Below, one piece after another: positions 19,701-28,577 of a DNA stretch of 64,000 bases. This stretch comes from DASXQK01 sp963724385 (lineage in GTDB: Bacteria; Pseudomonadota; Alphaproteobacteria; Dongiales; Dongiaceae): positions 1,674,001 to 1,738,000 of the forward strand of contig CAVRUJ010000001.1 in NCBI GenBank assembly GCA_963724385.1. Reading direction: 5' to 3'. Every line of letters starts with the position of its first letter. The first letter of the stretch is position 1. Both the position numbers and the translations under genes were made by a program. The notes under the pieces are model-generated. The model searched no databases and was not told the origin of the DNA. It was given only the letters and a program-made list of their open reading frames with translations.

Positions 19701-22700
19701 GGGTCGGAGTAGAGCACCCGGTTGGCGATGCGCTGAAAGAGGTGGGCCTCGTCGGTGGAAATGCCGAGATGGCGGAGCTGCACCTGTGCCTGGGTCCAGG
19801 ACAGGGTCACCGCCCTCTCGAAGGCCGTCATATCCCGGTGCTTGTCGGCGAGATCCAGCACCTGCCCGCGGGTCGGTGCGATCAGGGTCCAGAACGCGAT
19901 GCGCACGCTCGACCGCGGCGGAATGCGCAGGCGCCGGCGAAGGCTGAAGATCGGGTCGAGCACAGTGCCTGTCGTGTTCGAAAGCGGCCGGTTGTTGGCC
20001 ATGGCGATCGGCGCGCGAATTCCCCGGCCGCGGCCGAGGAAGCGGGCCCGGTCGGTTTCGAACTGTAGCTCGCCGGTCGTTTCGCCTTCCACGACGGCGA
20101 GCTGTGCCGCCCAGACCTCAGGATCGTTGGGCGAGCGCCGCCGACGAGTGGCGAGCAGGGTGCCCACATCGGCAACGAATTCCGTTTCCACGAAAAGCTT
20201 GGAGAAGGCGGGATGCGATTGGTCCGCCGCGTGAGGCGCCAGCACGATTTCCGCGTAGGACGTGACGTCAAGCTCCCGTGTCCTGCCGCTCAGATTCGCT
20301 ATCGAAACACGGCGAACCTCGGCGTCATCCTCCGGCGAGACGGCGACCTCGAGAGTGGTCATGATGCCCTTGTCGTTCCGGACGAATTCTGCCCGACCCT
20401 CCGTGAACGTCACCTCGTAGCGGTCCGGCTCGGCGCCGCTTGGCTGATAGCCGGCCGACCAGACCTCGCCGCTGCGCGTGTCCCGCAGAAGGACATAGGA
20501 TCCGTAGGAATCGCAGGTAACGTCTTCCCGCCACCGCGTCACTGCCAGATCGCGCCAGCGGCTATACCCGGAGCCGGCGCTGGTGATCATTACGGCATAG
20601 GCGCCGTTCGACATCAGATGCGTGCGCGGCACGGGATCGTGCGGCGATTGGAAACGGCGCAACATGGGTGGAACGAGCTCGCGGACGTTGGCGGCCGTCG
20701 CCACCTCATCGCTCCGCGGGCGGGCGACGGCGACATCTCGCGGTGGCCGCTCCTGCAACAGAAGCTCAGTGGCCTGGATGATCGGGTCCGCATGAAAGCG
20801 CGCGCGCATGATGCCGTCATGAAGAGCGTTGGCGACGGCGATCACTGTCATCGCCTGATGATGCGCCATGTAGGCACGGATGACGGATACATCCTCGCCC
20901 TTGGGCAAGCGCGCCGGCGTATAGTCCAGGGCCTCGTACCAGCCATATTTTCCTCGACCGCCGGCGGCTTCCAGGCGCGCGAAATTCCGCGCCGCGGCCT
21001 CGGGATTGATCATGGCCGCCAAGGCCGTCGCATAGGGGGCGATGACCACGTTTTCGCTCAAGCCTCGTTTCAGGCCGAGGCCCGGGACCCCGAAATTGGA
21101 GTATTGGTAGGTCAGGTCCATGTCCCGGACGTTGTAGGCGGATTCAGACACGCCCCAGGGCACGCCGAGGGTGGCGCCGTACTTGATCTGTCGCCTGACA
21201 ACAAAGTGTGCCGTCTGCTCGATCAAGCTGCCGGCCGGCGCGCGCATCACGAGCGAGGGCATCAGATATTCGAACATCGACCCAGACCAGGAGACCAGGG
21301 CGGAGCCGCGATCGACGGGCGTGACGGCTCGACCCAGGCGAAACCAGTGCCGGGCCGGGACATCTCCCTTGGCGATGGCGACGAAGCTCGCTAGCCGGGC
21401 TTCGGAAGCGAGCAGGTCGTAGCAGCTCGGGTCCAGAGTTCCCTCGGCTGCCCGATATCCGATCGACAGGAGCTGACGCTCGGGGCTCAGGAGGAAGCCG
21501 AATTCCATGGACCTGGCCATGGCGTCGGCAAGATCCGCGAGCGCGGCAAGGCGGCGATCGAGGGATTCTCCGCCGCCCGGTGGCGCCGCGGCGTCGCGCC
21601 GGTGACTAAGGGCAGTCGCGAGAATGGCTTCGGCCCAGCTCGCCACATCGGCGCCGGCCGCATCCTTCTGGTTTGCGGCGAAGTTGCGAGCCGCCCCCAC
21701 GACACGCTCGCCATCTGTCGCGAGCCTTGCAGTCTGTCCGGCGATGTCGCGAGGTTCACGCGAAATTCGCTCCAGCGAGTCTGCCAGGGCATCAAGCGCC
21801 GCATCGAGCTCGCTGCGCTCAGGAGTCTGCAAGCCGGCCCTGTCCGGGAGGTCGCGCAGCGAGTCCCGGGTGAGTAGGAGGGCGTCCCGGATGCCGGCGA
21901 TCCATTCCGGATGCGCCGCGCGGCGGCCGACGATCTCCCGACAGGCTTGGGCGAGGGCGATCAGGTGCCCGGCGAGATTACCGCTGTCCACCGATGAGAT
22001 GTATCTGGGCTCCAGCGGGCGCAGGTCATGGGTGTCGTACCAATTGAAGAAGTGGCCGCGAAAGCGTTCGAGCGTGCTCATCGCCCCAAGGGTTTGCTCC
22101 AGGCGTTCCACGCTATCGAGGGTTCCCAGCCAGCCGAAGTCGCGGGCGGCGATCACGGAAAGAAGATAAAGCCCGAGATTGGTGGGCGAAGTCCGGTGCG
22201 CGATGACCGGCTTGGGTTCCTCCTGGAAGTTGTCGGGAGGCAGCATGTGATCTTCCGCCGTGACGAAGGTCTCGAAGAATCGCCAGGTGCGGCGCGCGGC
22301 CAGGCGCAGGAATTGAGAGTCGTGCGCGGAGACCGGCTTGTGGACCGCAACCTTCGGGGAAAGGCTGGCCCAGCGCGCCACGGCGGGCGAAGCAGCCCAT
22401 AGGGCCACGAACGGCAGCGGAAAGGCCCAGGAGCCGCGCCCGACCCAACCGATCAAGGCCACCGCGCCTATCGCGAGAGAGACGGCGCCGGCCATCTGTC
22501 GATAGAAGCCGAGGAGATCGAGACGCGGGCTGACCTTGGCCTGGGCGGCGGTCACCCATTCGAGCAGCCGACGGTGCGATATGCACAGCCGGAACAGGGT
22601 CCGCAGAATGGCATCGGCCATCAACCAGGCCTGATGCGCCAGGAAGGTGGCGAGCAAGGCGATCTGCCACAGCGCGTGGCCGAGATCTGCGCCAAGCGCG

Positions 22701-25375
22701 CGCAAATGGGACCGCTTCGATATGCCAAGACGTCGGGGCAGGATGCCTCCGACCGCGGGCAGAAGGGGCGGGACGGCGATGGTCGCCAGGATGAATGAGG
22801 TCCAGTACCCGCTGGCGGCGAAGGGCAAGGTCCATCCGCCGACCAGGGCCAGGAATGCTGCCGGCGCCGACAGGCTCCGGCGGAGATTATCGATCATCTT
22901 CCATCGCCCGATGAGCGGGATCGAAGGCTGGGCCAGCCCCGATTTCAACGGCAAGGCGAGGCCGAAGATCCAGGGAAGCAGCTGCCAATCGCCCCGCGCC
23001 CAGCGATGCTGTCGCGCCGCGGCCACGTCGTAGCGCGAAGGATAGTCCTCGACGACTTCGATATCCGAGACGAGGCCTGCCCGCGCGAAAATTCCCTCCA
23101 GCAGATCATGGCTGAGGACGGTGTTCTCCCGGATCCGGCCTTCGAGGGCGGCCTCGAATACGTCCACATCATAGATACCCTTGCCGGAATAGGAGCCCTC
23201 GCCGAACAGGTCCTGGTACAGGTCGGATGCGGCGAAGGCGTAGGGGTCGATGCCGCCAGGGCTGGAGAAGACGCGCTGGAACAGTGATCCCTCGCGTCCC
23301 GTGGGCAATGACGGTGTCACCCGCGGCTGAAGCACCGCGTAGCCCTCGATCACCCGGCGGCTGCCGGGGTCGAGGCTTGGGCGGTTGAGCGGATGGGCCA
23401 TCTTGCCCACAAGCCGCTTGGCGGCGCCGCGGGGAAGCCGCGTGTCTGCGTCGAGGGTAATGACATAGCGTACGCCGGCGGGCGCGACCGGCGGGCGACC
23501 CTTGACCGGCATGAAGGTCGTGTCGCTCGCACCCCGCAGCAGCCGATTGAGCTCATGCAGCTTTCCTCGCTTGCGCTCCCAGCCCATCCAGGTTCCCTGG
23601 GCCTCGTTCCAGACCCGGCGACGATGGAGAAGCAGGAAGCGCTCGCCCTCGCTTGCGGATCCGTAGCGGCCATTCAGCCGCGCCATTCCTTCGGCGGCGG
23701 CCTCGAGAAGCGCCTCATCGTCGGGCGCGGTCTCTTCGGCGGCGTCGGTGAAGTCGGAAAGAAGCGCGAAGCGCAGGTCGCCATCGGGACTCGCCAGGTG
23801 ATGGACCTCGAGTCGCTCGATCTGCTCATCGATCGCCGCTCGCGTGGTCAGCAGCGTGGGCATGACGACGATCGTGCGCAGCTTCGATGGCACGCCCTCG
23901 CGGAGTTCCAGACCAGGCAGGATCGTGGCCCTGAACCGGTCCAGCGCACCGCGGTTCACCAACGCCATGGCAGCGTCCGATGCCGGGAACAGGGCCAGAA
24001 GCCCAAGCATTGCAATGGTCCATCGCGCACCCGGCTCGGCACCCCAGATCACCCCAAGGACGAGGATGATCGCCCCAATGATCCCGATAATCCCGAGATA
24101 GCCCGAAATACCCACCGCGGCGTTGCCGCGGGCCAGCCAGGCCCTCATCGGCACGCGGTATCCGCATTGCTTCTCGAACGACCGGCGCCCGCGACCGATG
24201 AGGTAGTGCCCGGGATCGCGTTCCCGGGCCGCGGTCGTCTCGTCGTTGATTCCCGGCTGGTCGCCAGCCGCGCTTACGGCAAGAAGGGCGCGTCGGGCGA
24301 TATCGAGTTCCGGCAGCCGTGAGCCTCGCGCGATTTCCTCTATGGCGCGGCGATAGAGGTCGCGTGTCGGAAAGTCCATCTCTCCGAAGGCGCTGCCGGC
24401 CCGCAACATCGAATCGACGAGACTCATGCTCTCGAACAGCTCCGTCCAGTCGACGGCGGAAATCAGCCGCATGCTCGTGATGACGTTGCGGACCGTCACG
24501 TTGGACGATCCGAGCCTCTGATGCTCTTCGCGGACGATTTCTTCGGCGGTAGTCCCCTGGCTTCTCAGGCGTTCGTCCAGCCAATGAAGGGCCTGTGTCG
24601 CCTTTGGGTCCAGGTCCCGTAGGCGCTGGACCAGTTGAACGGCGAAAGCCGCCGTCAGTGGCTGCCGCTCGAGGGGGCTCAGGGCAAGGAGGGAAGGCTC
24701 CGGTTCATGGCCGGCTGCTCCCAGAAGACGATCGGCCAGGTCGTTGGCATCTCGGCGAGCCACGCGACCGGCGACGATCTGCTCGGCCAGGCGCCTCAGG
24801 TTCTCGACGAGCAGGATCCGAAGCGTGATCGCGATCGCCCACAGCTCTCCGATGGTGAGCGGTTCCACCCGCTGATAGGCCTGCACGAACCGGCACAACA
24901 GAGCCGCATCGAACCGGCTGTCGGTATGGGCAATGAAGGCCCAGGCAACGCCGAAGACGCGCGGATAGCCCGCCAAAGGGCCGTCTGCGAGCTTCGGCAG
25001 CTTGCGATAGAAGCCCGCGGGCAGATCGTCCTTGATCTCGCGGATCTGATCTTCGACGACGAAGAAATTGTCCACCAGCCACTCGGCGGCCGGTGTGATC
25101 GGATTGTCTTCATGGGTCGCCTCGGCGATGGCGCGATAGGCGCCGCGAAGGACGCGTTCGTTGTCACGAAGCCGGGGGGCGAGCGATCGGCCGGCGGCGG
25201 GTCTGGCCGTGACCCGTTGTGCGCCGGCAAGGCTCTCGGCGTGCTGCTCGAGGCGCTCGGCGCTGAATAGCTCGGAGCGGATCGGCCCTTCCGGAGCCTG
25301 GGAGGGGGCCGCAAGCTTGGCCTTCCGACCGTAGAGCAAGGTCATGTTCAACGCCGGCCGCTTCCCTTCCGGCAT
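16784..25375 (-). CDS. ndvB: Cyclic beta-1,2-glucan synthase (GT84/GH94)
   Basis: 2863 aa, the usual size for NdvB/ChvB/Cgs. The order of parts fits the family: N-terminal cytoplasmic region, first membrane segments near residue 420-480, GT84 core with the DADT metal site near 640 and RQHRWARGDW near 790, further membrane segments about 830-1000, glycoamylase-like domain (VPWGVSESAYNVRDMDLTYQYSNFGVPGLGLKRGL near 1405-1450), two GH94 N-terminal beta-sandwich units, and a C-terminal GH94 phosphorylase-like domain with GGDWNDGMNRIG near 2543. The enzyme makes, elongates and cyclises beta-1,2-glucans at the inner membrane for export to the periplasm, where they aid osmoadaptation and host interaction. 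ATG at 25375 (alternative 25345); ribosome sites are weak. The exporter ndvA is not in the window. Confidence 0.95.
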   Translation of the reverse strand: MPEGKRPALNMTLLYGRKAKLAAPSQAPEGPIRSELFSAERLEQHAESLAGAQRVTARPAAGRSLAPRLRDNERVLRGAYRAIAEATHEDNPITPAAEWLVDNFFVVEDQIREIKDDLPAGFYRKLPKLADGPLAGYPRVFGVAWAFIAHTDSRFDAALLCRFVQAYQRVEPLTIGELWAIAITLRILLVENLRRLAEQIVAGRVARRDANDLADRLLGAAGHEPEPSLLALSPLERQPLTAAFAVQLVQRLRDLDPKATQALHWLDERLRSQGTTAEEIVREEHQRLGSSNVTVRNVITSMRLISAVDWTELFESMSLVDSMLRAGSAFGEMDFPTRDLYRRAIEEIARGSRLPELDIARRALLAVSAAGDQPGINDETTAARERDPGHYLIGRGRRSFEKQCGYRVPMRAWLARGNAAVGISGYLGIIGIIGAIILVLGVIWGAEPGARWTIAMLGLLALFPASDAAMALVNRGALDRFRATILPGLELREGVPSKLRTIVVMPTLLTTRAAIDEQIERLEVHHLASPDGDLRFALLSDFTDAAEETAPDDEALLEAAAEGMARLNGRYGSASEGERFLLLHRRRVWNEAQGTWMGWERKRGKLHELNRLLRGASDTTFMPVKGRPPVAPAGVRYVITLDADTRLPRGAAKRLVGKMAHPLNRPSLDPGSRRVIEGYAVLQPRVTPSLPTGREGSLFQRVFSSPGGIDPYAFAASDLYQDLFGEGSYSGKGIYDVDVFEAALEGRIRENTVLSHDLLEGIFARAGLVSDIEVVEDYPSRYDVAAARQHRWARGDWQLLPWIFGLALPLKSGLAQPSIPLIGRWKMIDNLRRSLSAPAAFLALVGGWTLPFAASGYWTSFILATIAVPPLLPAVGGILPRRLGISKRSHLRALGADLGHALWQIALLATFLAHQAWLMADAILRTLFRLCISHRRLLEWVTAAQAKVSPRLDLLGFYRQMAGAVSLAIGAVALIGWVGRGSWAFPLPFVALWAASPAVARWASLSPKVAVHKPVSAHDSQFLRLAARRTWRFFETFVTAEDHMLPPDNFQEEPKPVIAHRTSPTNLGLYLLSVIAARDFGWLGTLDSVERLEQTLGAMSTLERFRGHFFNWYDTHDLRPLEPRYISSVDSGNLAGHLIALAQACREIVGRRAAHPEWIAGIRDALLLTRDSLRDLPDRAGLQTPERSELDAALDALADSLERISREPRDIAGQTARLATDGERVVGAARNFAANQKDAAGADVASWAEAILATALSHRRDAAAPPGGGESLDRRLAALADLADAMARSMEFGFLLSPERQLLSIGYRAAEGTLDPSCYDLLASEARLASFVAIAKGDVPARHWFRLGRAVTPVDRGSALVSWSGSMFEYLMPSLVMRAPAGSLIEQTAHFVVRRQIKYGATLGVPWGVSESAYNVRDMDLTYQYSNFGVPGLGLKRGLSENVVIAPYATALAAMINPEAAARNFARLEAAGGRGKYGWYEALDYTPARLPKGEDVSVIRAYMAHHQAMTVIAVANALHDGIMRARFHADPIIQATELLLQERPPRDVAVARPRSDEVATAANVRELVPPMLRRFQSPHDPVPRTHLMSNGAYAVMITSAGSGYSRWRDLAVTRWREDVTCDSYGSYVLLRDTRSGEVWSAGYQPSGAEPDRYEVTFTEGRAEFVRNDKGIMTTLEVAVSPEDDAEVRRVSIANLSGRTRELDVTSYAEIVLAPHAADQSHPAFSKLFVETEFVADVGTLLATRRRRSPNDPEVWAAQLAVVEGETTGELQFETDRARFLGRGRGIRAPIAMANNRPLSNTTGTVLDPIFSLRRRLRIPPRSSVRIAFWTLIAPTRGQVLDLADKHRDMTAFERAVTLSWTQAQVQLRHLGISTDEAHLFQRIANRVLYSDPTSRPPSELLTRNESGPSALWAHGISGDLPIVLLRIDATEDLEAVRQLLRAQEYWRMKQLAVDVVILNERPPSYDQDLQAAIEALLRMNPSRVHAEGAPVLGAAFHLRADLVSAETRGVLQSVARAVFRGRRGSLVEQVRRLREPAHVPVPPARPLRARIQEPAPPPRPELEFFNGLGGFALEGREYVTVLAEGQSTPAPWINVIANPAFGFQASAEGAGYSWSANSRENQLSPWSNDPVTDPAGEAIYLRDDDSGDLWTPTASPICEAGTLYIARHGQGYSQFEHASHGISLALLQYVPLDDSIKITRLKIRNDSTRIRRLSVTAYVEWVLGPSRAAAAPYVVTEMDPDTGAMTARNPWRNDFGARIAFADLRGRQISWTGDRTEFLGRNGELGRPAALAVGGPLSNRVGAGLDPCAGLQTAIQLEPGEEREIVFFLGDAATRPDALSLIERYRTADLDAVLSAVKQHWEDLLGVVRVRTPDRSTDILLNRWLLYQTLSCRIWARSAFYQAGGAYGFRDQLQDGMALVLSKPAIVREHLLRAAARQFMEGDVQHWWLPHSGRGVRTRYADDRIWLPYAVAQYVEVTGDVVILDELVPFLDGPALLAGEQESYFQPMIAAGSATLFEHCALALDKSLLLGSHGLPLMGGGDWNDGMNRIGIEGKGESVWLAWFLLATLPAFANLAEGRKEEPRATKWREHAAALRSSVEREAWDGSWYRRAFFDDGTPVGSAQAEECRIDSVAQSWSVMSGAADPDRARQSMTAAEEHLIRRDDGLVLLFAPPFDRTVRDPGYIKGYPPGVRENGGQYTHAAIWMTIAFAMLGDGDKAAELFSILNPINRSGTPADLARYKVEPYAVCADAYATPQHLGQGGWTWYTGSAGWMYRAGLEWFLGLRQKGEWLHLAPCIPRTWPGFEILFRHRSARYEITVENPQQVSRGIASAKLDGELLPGGPLRIRLMDDNATHKLRVILG

Positions 25376-25484
25376 TTCGCCATAGTCATGCTCCCTGGCG
25401 GTGAAGAGAACGGCCGTGGCCTGGCAGGCCTTGAATGCCTGCCCTCACCCGGCGGATCGAGCTGACGGACCTTGCAATGTCCGG

Positions 25485-25712
25485 TCAGCAGACAAGCCCG
25501 CCAGGCGATCGCGGATCGTCCTGGTATGGCCGGCGAGGGTAGGGATTGAGGCGCGCGTCGCAGAATTCGCAGAGTCCGCATTCCAGGTAAGTTTCGCTTT
25601 CCTCGCGCGGGATCACGATCCAGCAGGCATCGCAGCGATAATCCTCGGCGCCAGCCGCCGGGCCCCAGGCCGCTCGGCTACCCGCGGCGACCCACGCCAC
25701 TGGCATCCCCAT
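25485..25712 (-). CDS. Small Cys-rich, zinc-ribbon-like protein
   Basis: 75 aa with CDAC (residues about 27-30) and CGLCEFC near 45-51, a spacing that can bind zinc, followed by a proline/arginine-rich tail. ATG at 25712 has AGGAAAGG upstream. Its function is unknown. It lies between ndvB and a small basic gene on the same strand. Confidence 0.55.
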   Translation of the reverse strand: MGMPVAWVAAGSRAAWGPAAGAEDYRCDACWIVIPREESETYLECGLCEFCDARLNPYPRRPYQDDPRSPGGLVC

Positions 25713-25973
25713 CGTACACTACCTTTCCTATGACACTTCGATTGATCAGCCGATCGCGCCTCGGCCAGGTTGGCCTCTCTGCAGCCGGCGCTGGATCGGG
25801 TTCAAGCCTGGGAACCTTTGTCATATGGGTGGCAGCGGTCCCCTTTACGAACCATTTCCGCCAGCGGGCAAGACCGTCAGAGTCATTGCCGTTCTGCGCG
25901 GGCGCCAGCCAAGACCATGGCGTACGAGAACGCTGCTGGAGCGATGGCACGCAAGAGACGACCGAGGCCAAAC

Positions 25974-26177
25974 CTACTGGCCTCTTCTAGGCCCTCTCGG
26001 CGTGACTTCCATCGGATGGCTGGTCCTTCGCACCTGGTCCTTTGCGGCTCCCTTGGCGCGGCGGCCGGAGTCTTGCGCATGGCCGCGCGAAGCTTCCTCC
26101 TGATGCGCCGCGTGGGCGTGATCCTCGGGCTGGAAGTGCTTGGCTTGATGCGGGGCGCCTTTGCGGTTCCGTGCCAT
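25974..26177 (-). CDS. Small basic His/Arg-rich protein
   Basis: 67 aa beginning MARNRKGAPHQAKHFQPEDH. It is rich in Arg, Lys, His and Gln, without hydrophobic core, so likely disordered or nucleic-acid-binding. The ATG at 26177 is preceded by AAAGGAGAACCC, an excellent ribosome site, which decides this frame over overlapping ones. It lies 133 nt from an anaerobox. Confidence 0.6.
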   Translation of the reverse strand: MARNRKGAPHQAKHFQPEDHAHAAHQEEASRGHAQDSGRRAKGAAKDQVRRTSHPMEVTPRGPRRGQ

Positions 26178-26309
26178 GGGTTCTCCTTTCGTGATCGTAG
26201 TTTCTGACTTCTCAGCCCGCGCCAACCTCCGCGGGCGGCCGTCGGTCGGCCGGGAACGGGGCCTTGCCCGATGGGCAAGACAGAATGCCCCCACAAGAGG
26301 CGCTTAGGA

Positions 26310-26323
26310 TTGACCTGCGTCAA
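26310..26323. promoter_or_regulatory. FixK/FNR-type anaerobox
   Basis: TTGACCTGCGTCAA is a full dyad TTGAC-N4-GTCAA, the form commonly bound by alphaproteobacterial FixK/FNR proteins. It lies in the divergent gap between the small basic gene (ATG 26177, minus) and the membrane protein at 26466 (plus), so it could serve either. Promoter hexamers are not obvious. Confidence 0.55.
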
Positions 26324-26465
26324 CGGCGCGGCTTCCGCCGTGCAAGCTCCATCCCCCCGAGCGGCCCGGCAACCGCGCAATGGATATTATGGTCCAACAG
26401 CTTGTAATAGCCATAATAATTCCAATGTATTTCAAGCTATCCTCTTCATATCGAATGCGAAAAAC

Positions 26466-26933
26466 ATGGCCCTTGCAGCTCGATTCCGTCAGCTCGACGG
26501 AAGCCTCAATGATTTTCTCTTTGCCACGATCGGTGACGAGGAGAGCGGCATGCAGCTCAGCGTCGCGTCGGCGCTGGCCCGGCTGGGAATCGATCCGTGG
26601 ACCGAAGCGATTAGACTGGCCGAGCTGCCGAGAGCGAAGGCAATAGAAGCCCTGGCAGGGATGGTCGCTGCGATCCCATTCGCTCGCTGGAAGCCCGCCG
26701 ATGCGCCGGGCATCGCAACGCGGCTCAGTCTGTTGCTGCCGGGGCCTGTCTCAGGCCGGTCAGTTTCCGGCGCGAAGCTGCCCAGTCTTGGGAGGGCGCG
26801 GCCGGTCAGATTCCCATTGCTGCTTCTCCTCAGCCTGGTCGCAGCCGTGCTGTTCGGCATGCTCGCGTTTCGCCAGCCGCCCGCGAACACTGGCGGGACG
26901 CCGTCGGCTCTTCATAGCGTCGTTTCGCCGTGA
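26466..26933 (+). CDS. Membrane-anchored protein of unknown function
   Basis: 155 aa from ATG 26466 (the open frame extends back to 26271 through the anaerobox region, which is unlikely to be coding). The N-terminal 100 residues are soluble and helical (SLNDFLFATIGDEESGMQLSV, LARLGIDPWTEAIRLAELP); one membrane segment FPLLLLLSLVAAVLFGMLAF lies near residue 120-140. Probably anchored in the inner membrane with a large cytoplasmic N-terminus. No domain recognised. It precedes a SEL1-type protein. Confidence 0.6.
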   Translation: MALAARFRQLDGSLNDFLFATIGDEESGMQLSVASALARLGIDPWTEAIRLAELPRAKAIEALAGMVAAIPFARWKPADAPGIATRLSLLLPGPVSGRSVSGAKLPSLGRARPVRFPLLLLLSLVAAVLFGMLAFRQPPANTGGTPSALHSVVSP

Positions 26934-26997
26934 CGGCCACGCCTGGCGGACGCGGAGTAGATCCCTCGGCGCTGGGGATCGGCATTGGAGCCATGGA

Positions 26998-27429
26998 ATG
27001 AAGCGCCTCCTGCGTGAAGCATTGGCGGGCGATGCCGAATCCCAGTTCAATCTGGGCGTTTTCTACGTCAACGGCCAGGATGACAACGGTCACCCCATTC
27101 CGGGCGATCCGGCCGAATCCATCAAATGGCTGCTGGCGGCCGCGAAGCAGGGCTTGCCCCGGGCGCAAATCAAGCTCGCCGAAGCCTATGCCGCCCAGCC
27201 TGAGGTCGCCGGAAGCCATGCAAAGGCCTATCTCTGGTTTCTCCTGGCGCGCGGGCGCCTCGAAGGGATACATCGCGAAAAGGCGCAGGCCGGCTGCGAC
27301 CGAGCTTCGGCCGGGATGACGGCCGAAGAATTAGCCAAGACAATCAGGCGGGCGGAGCATTGGAAGCCAACACTGCGCAATGTCGCCGCCGCCCCACCAG
27401 TCAGCGGGCAGGTAAGGATTCAACAATGA
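26998..27429 (+). CDS. SEL1/TPR-like repeat protein
   Basis: 143 aa with Sel1-like helical repeats: EALAGDAESQFNLGVFYVNGQ, DPAESIKWLLAAAKQGLPRAQIKLAEAYA, and SHAKAYLWFLLARGR. Such repeats mediate protein-protein contacts. ATG at 26998 follows TTGGAG. No signal peptide is visible, so it may be cytoplasmic. Its stop codon overlaps the start of the next gene (ATGA), indicating translational coupling. Confidence 0.8.
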   Translation: MKRLLREALAGDAESQFNLGVFYVNGQDDNGHPIPGDPAESIKWLLAAAKQGLPRAQIKLAEAYAAQPEVAGSHAKAYLWFLLARGRLEGIHREKAQAGCDRASAGMTAEELAKTIRRAEHWKPTLRNVAAAPPVSGQVRIQQ

Positions 27430-27704
27430 ACATGCAAGTCTCAAGGGCCCGATATCGAGCCGTGTCGATGGAACTCGCCGCCTTCCTCGACGGGCAGTAC
27501 GTGGAGATGCGCATCCTGACCGACAGCGGCGCAGCCATCACGGTCGCCTGCGACGGGGGTTCCATCTTCGCCGTTCAGCGCCACATCGAGCAGATGGGGC
27601 GCGACTGTCCCGAGATCTCGTCATGGGCGCCGCTGTCACCGGCAAATGCCCGCAAACTGCCTGCCCCGGACGACGCCAAGGAGGCGATCAGTCATGACCA
27701 TTGA
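27426..27704 (+). CDS. Unknown protein coupled to the corrinoid gene
   Basis: 92 aa. It starts MNMQVSRARYRAVSMELAAF at ATG 27426, overlapping the preceding stop by 4 nt, and overlaps the corrinoid gene start by 11 nt. Predicted as a compact alpha/beta protein with ILTDSGAAITVACDGGSIFAVQRHI. No family recognised. Tight coupling to both neighbours suggests related function. Confidence 0.65.
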   Translation: MNMQVSRARYRAVSMELAAFLDGQYVEMRILTDSGAAITVACDGGSIFAVQRHIEQMGRDCPEISSWAPLSPANARKLPAPDDAKEAISHDH

Positions 27705-28434
27705 TGAGCTGGACCTGCGTTCTCTCGGCGACGACGAGCTGGTTCAGCAGATGCATGACGACCTCTACGACGGGATGAAGGTCGAGATAGAGGAGGGCGT
27801 TCATATCCTGCTGGATCGTGCCTGGACGCCATATCGCCTGCTGACGGAAGCGCTCGTCGAGGGGATGCGCATCGTTGGGGTCGACTTTCGCGACGGCGTC
27901 CTCTTCGTGCCGGAGGTGCTGCTGGCGGCCAACGCCATGAAGGCCGGGATGCATATCCTGCGCCCGCTCCTGGCCGAAACCGGTGCGCCGACGACCGGCA
28001 AGATGGTGATCGGCACGGTCAAGGGCGATATCCACGACATCGGCAAGAACCTGGTCGCCATGATGATGGAGGGTGCGGGCTTCGAGGTGATCAACCTTGG
28101 AATCAACAATCCGGTGGAGAACTACCTCGCGGCGCTCGAGGAACACCGGCCCGACATGCTGGGAATGTCGGCCCTGCTGACGACGACGATGCCCTACATG
28201 AAGGTCGTGATCGATACGCTGAAGGAAAAGGGGCTGCGCAGCGACTATATCGTCCTGGTCGGCGGCGCGCCGCTCAACGAGCAGTTCGCCATGGCCGTCG
28301 GCGCCGATGCCTATTGCCGCGACGCCTCGGTGGCAGTCGAGACCGCCAAGGCCTTCATGGCCAAGCGCCAGGGCTCGCTCGCGGCGACGGCCGCCCGACC
28401 TATCCCCATGCAGTCCTCTGGCGCGGAAACCTGA
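27694..28434 (+). CDS. Corrinoid (B12-binding) methyltransferase protein
   Basis: 246 aa of the MtaC/MtbC/MttC/MetH-like type. Residues about 1-95 form the helical cap (VEIEEGVHILLDRAWTPYRLLTEALVEGMRIVG; FVPEVLLAANAMKAGM). Residues 96-220 form the Rossmann-like B12 domain with GDIHDIGKNLVAMMMEGAGF, the D-x-H-x-x-G motif whose His ligates cobalt, then GMSALLTTTMPYM and VGGAPLNEQFA. It carries methyl groups between a substrate-specific methyltransferase and a methyl acceptor. No partner methyltransferase or reactivase is in the window. ATG 27694 has the strong AAGGAGG site. Confidence 0.92.
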   Translation: MTIDELDLRSLGDDELVQQMHDDLYDGMKVEIEEGVHILLDRAWTPYRLLTEALVEGMRIVGVDFRDGVLFVPEVLLAANAMKAGMHILRPLLAETGAPTTGKMVIGTVKGDIHDIGKNLVAMMMEGAGFEVINLGINNPVENYLAALEEHRPDMLGMSALLTTTMPYMKVVIDTLKEKGLRSDYIVLVGGAPLNEQFAMAVGADAYCRDASVAVETAKAFMAKRQGSLAATAARPIPMQSSGAET

Positions 28435-28577
28435 CCTTCGGATGCGCCGGACGCGCAAGTTCACAGTGGTTTGAGTCCGCCTGGCCCTTGAGCTCCGGCC
28501 CCGACATCTTCCGCGCCGCCAAGCTGCCAATAGAATTGCGCAGCGGTGGGGCATAGAGTACCTATGGCGGAGTTCCA

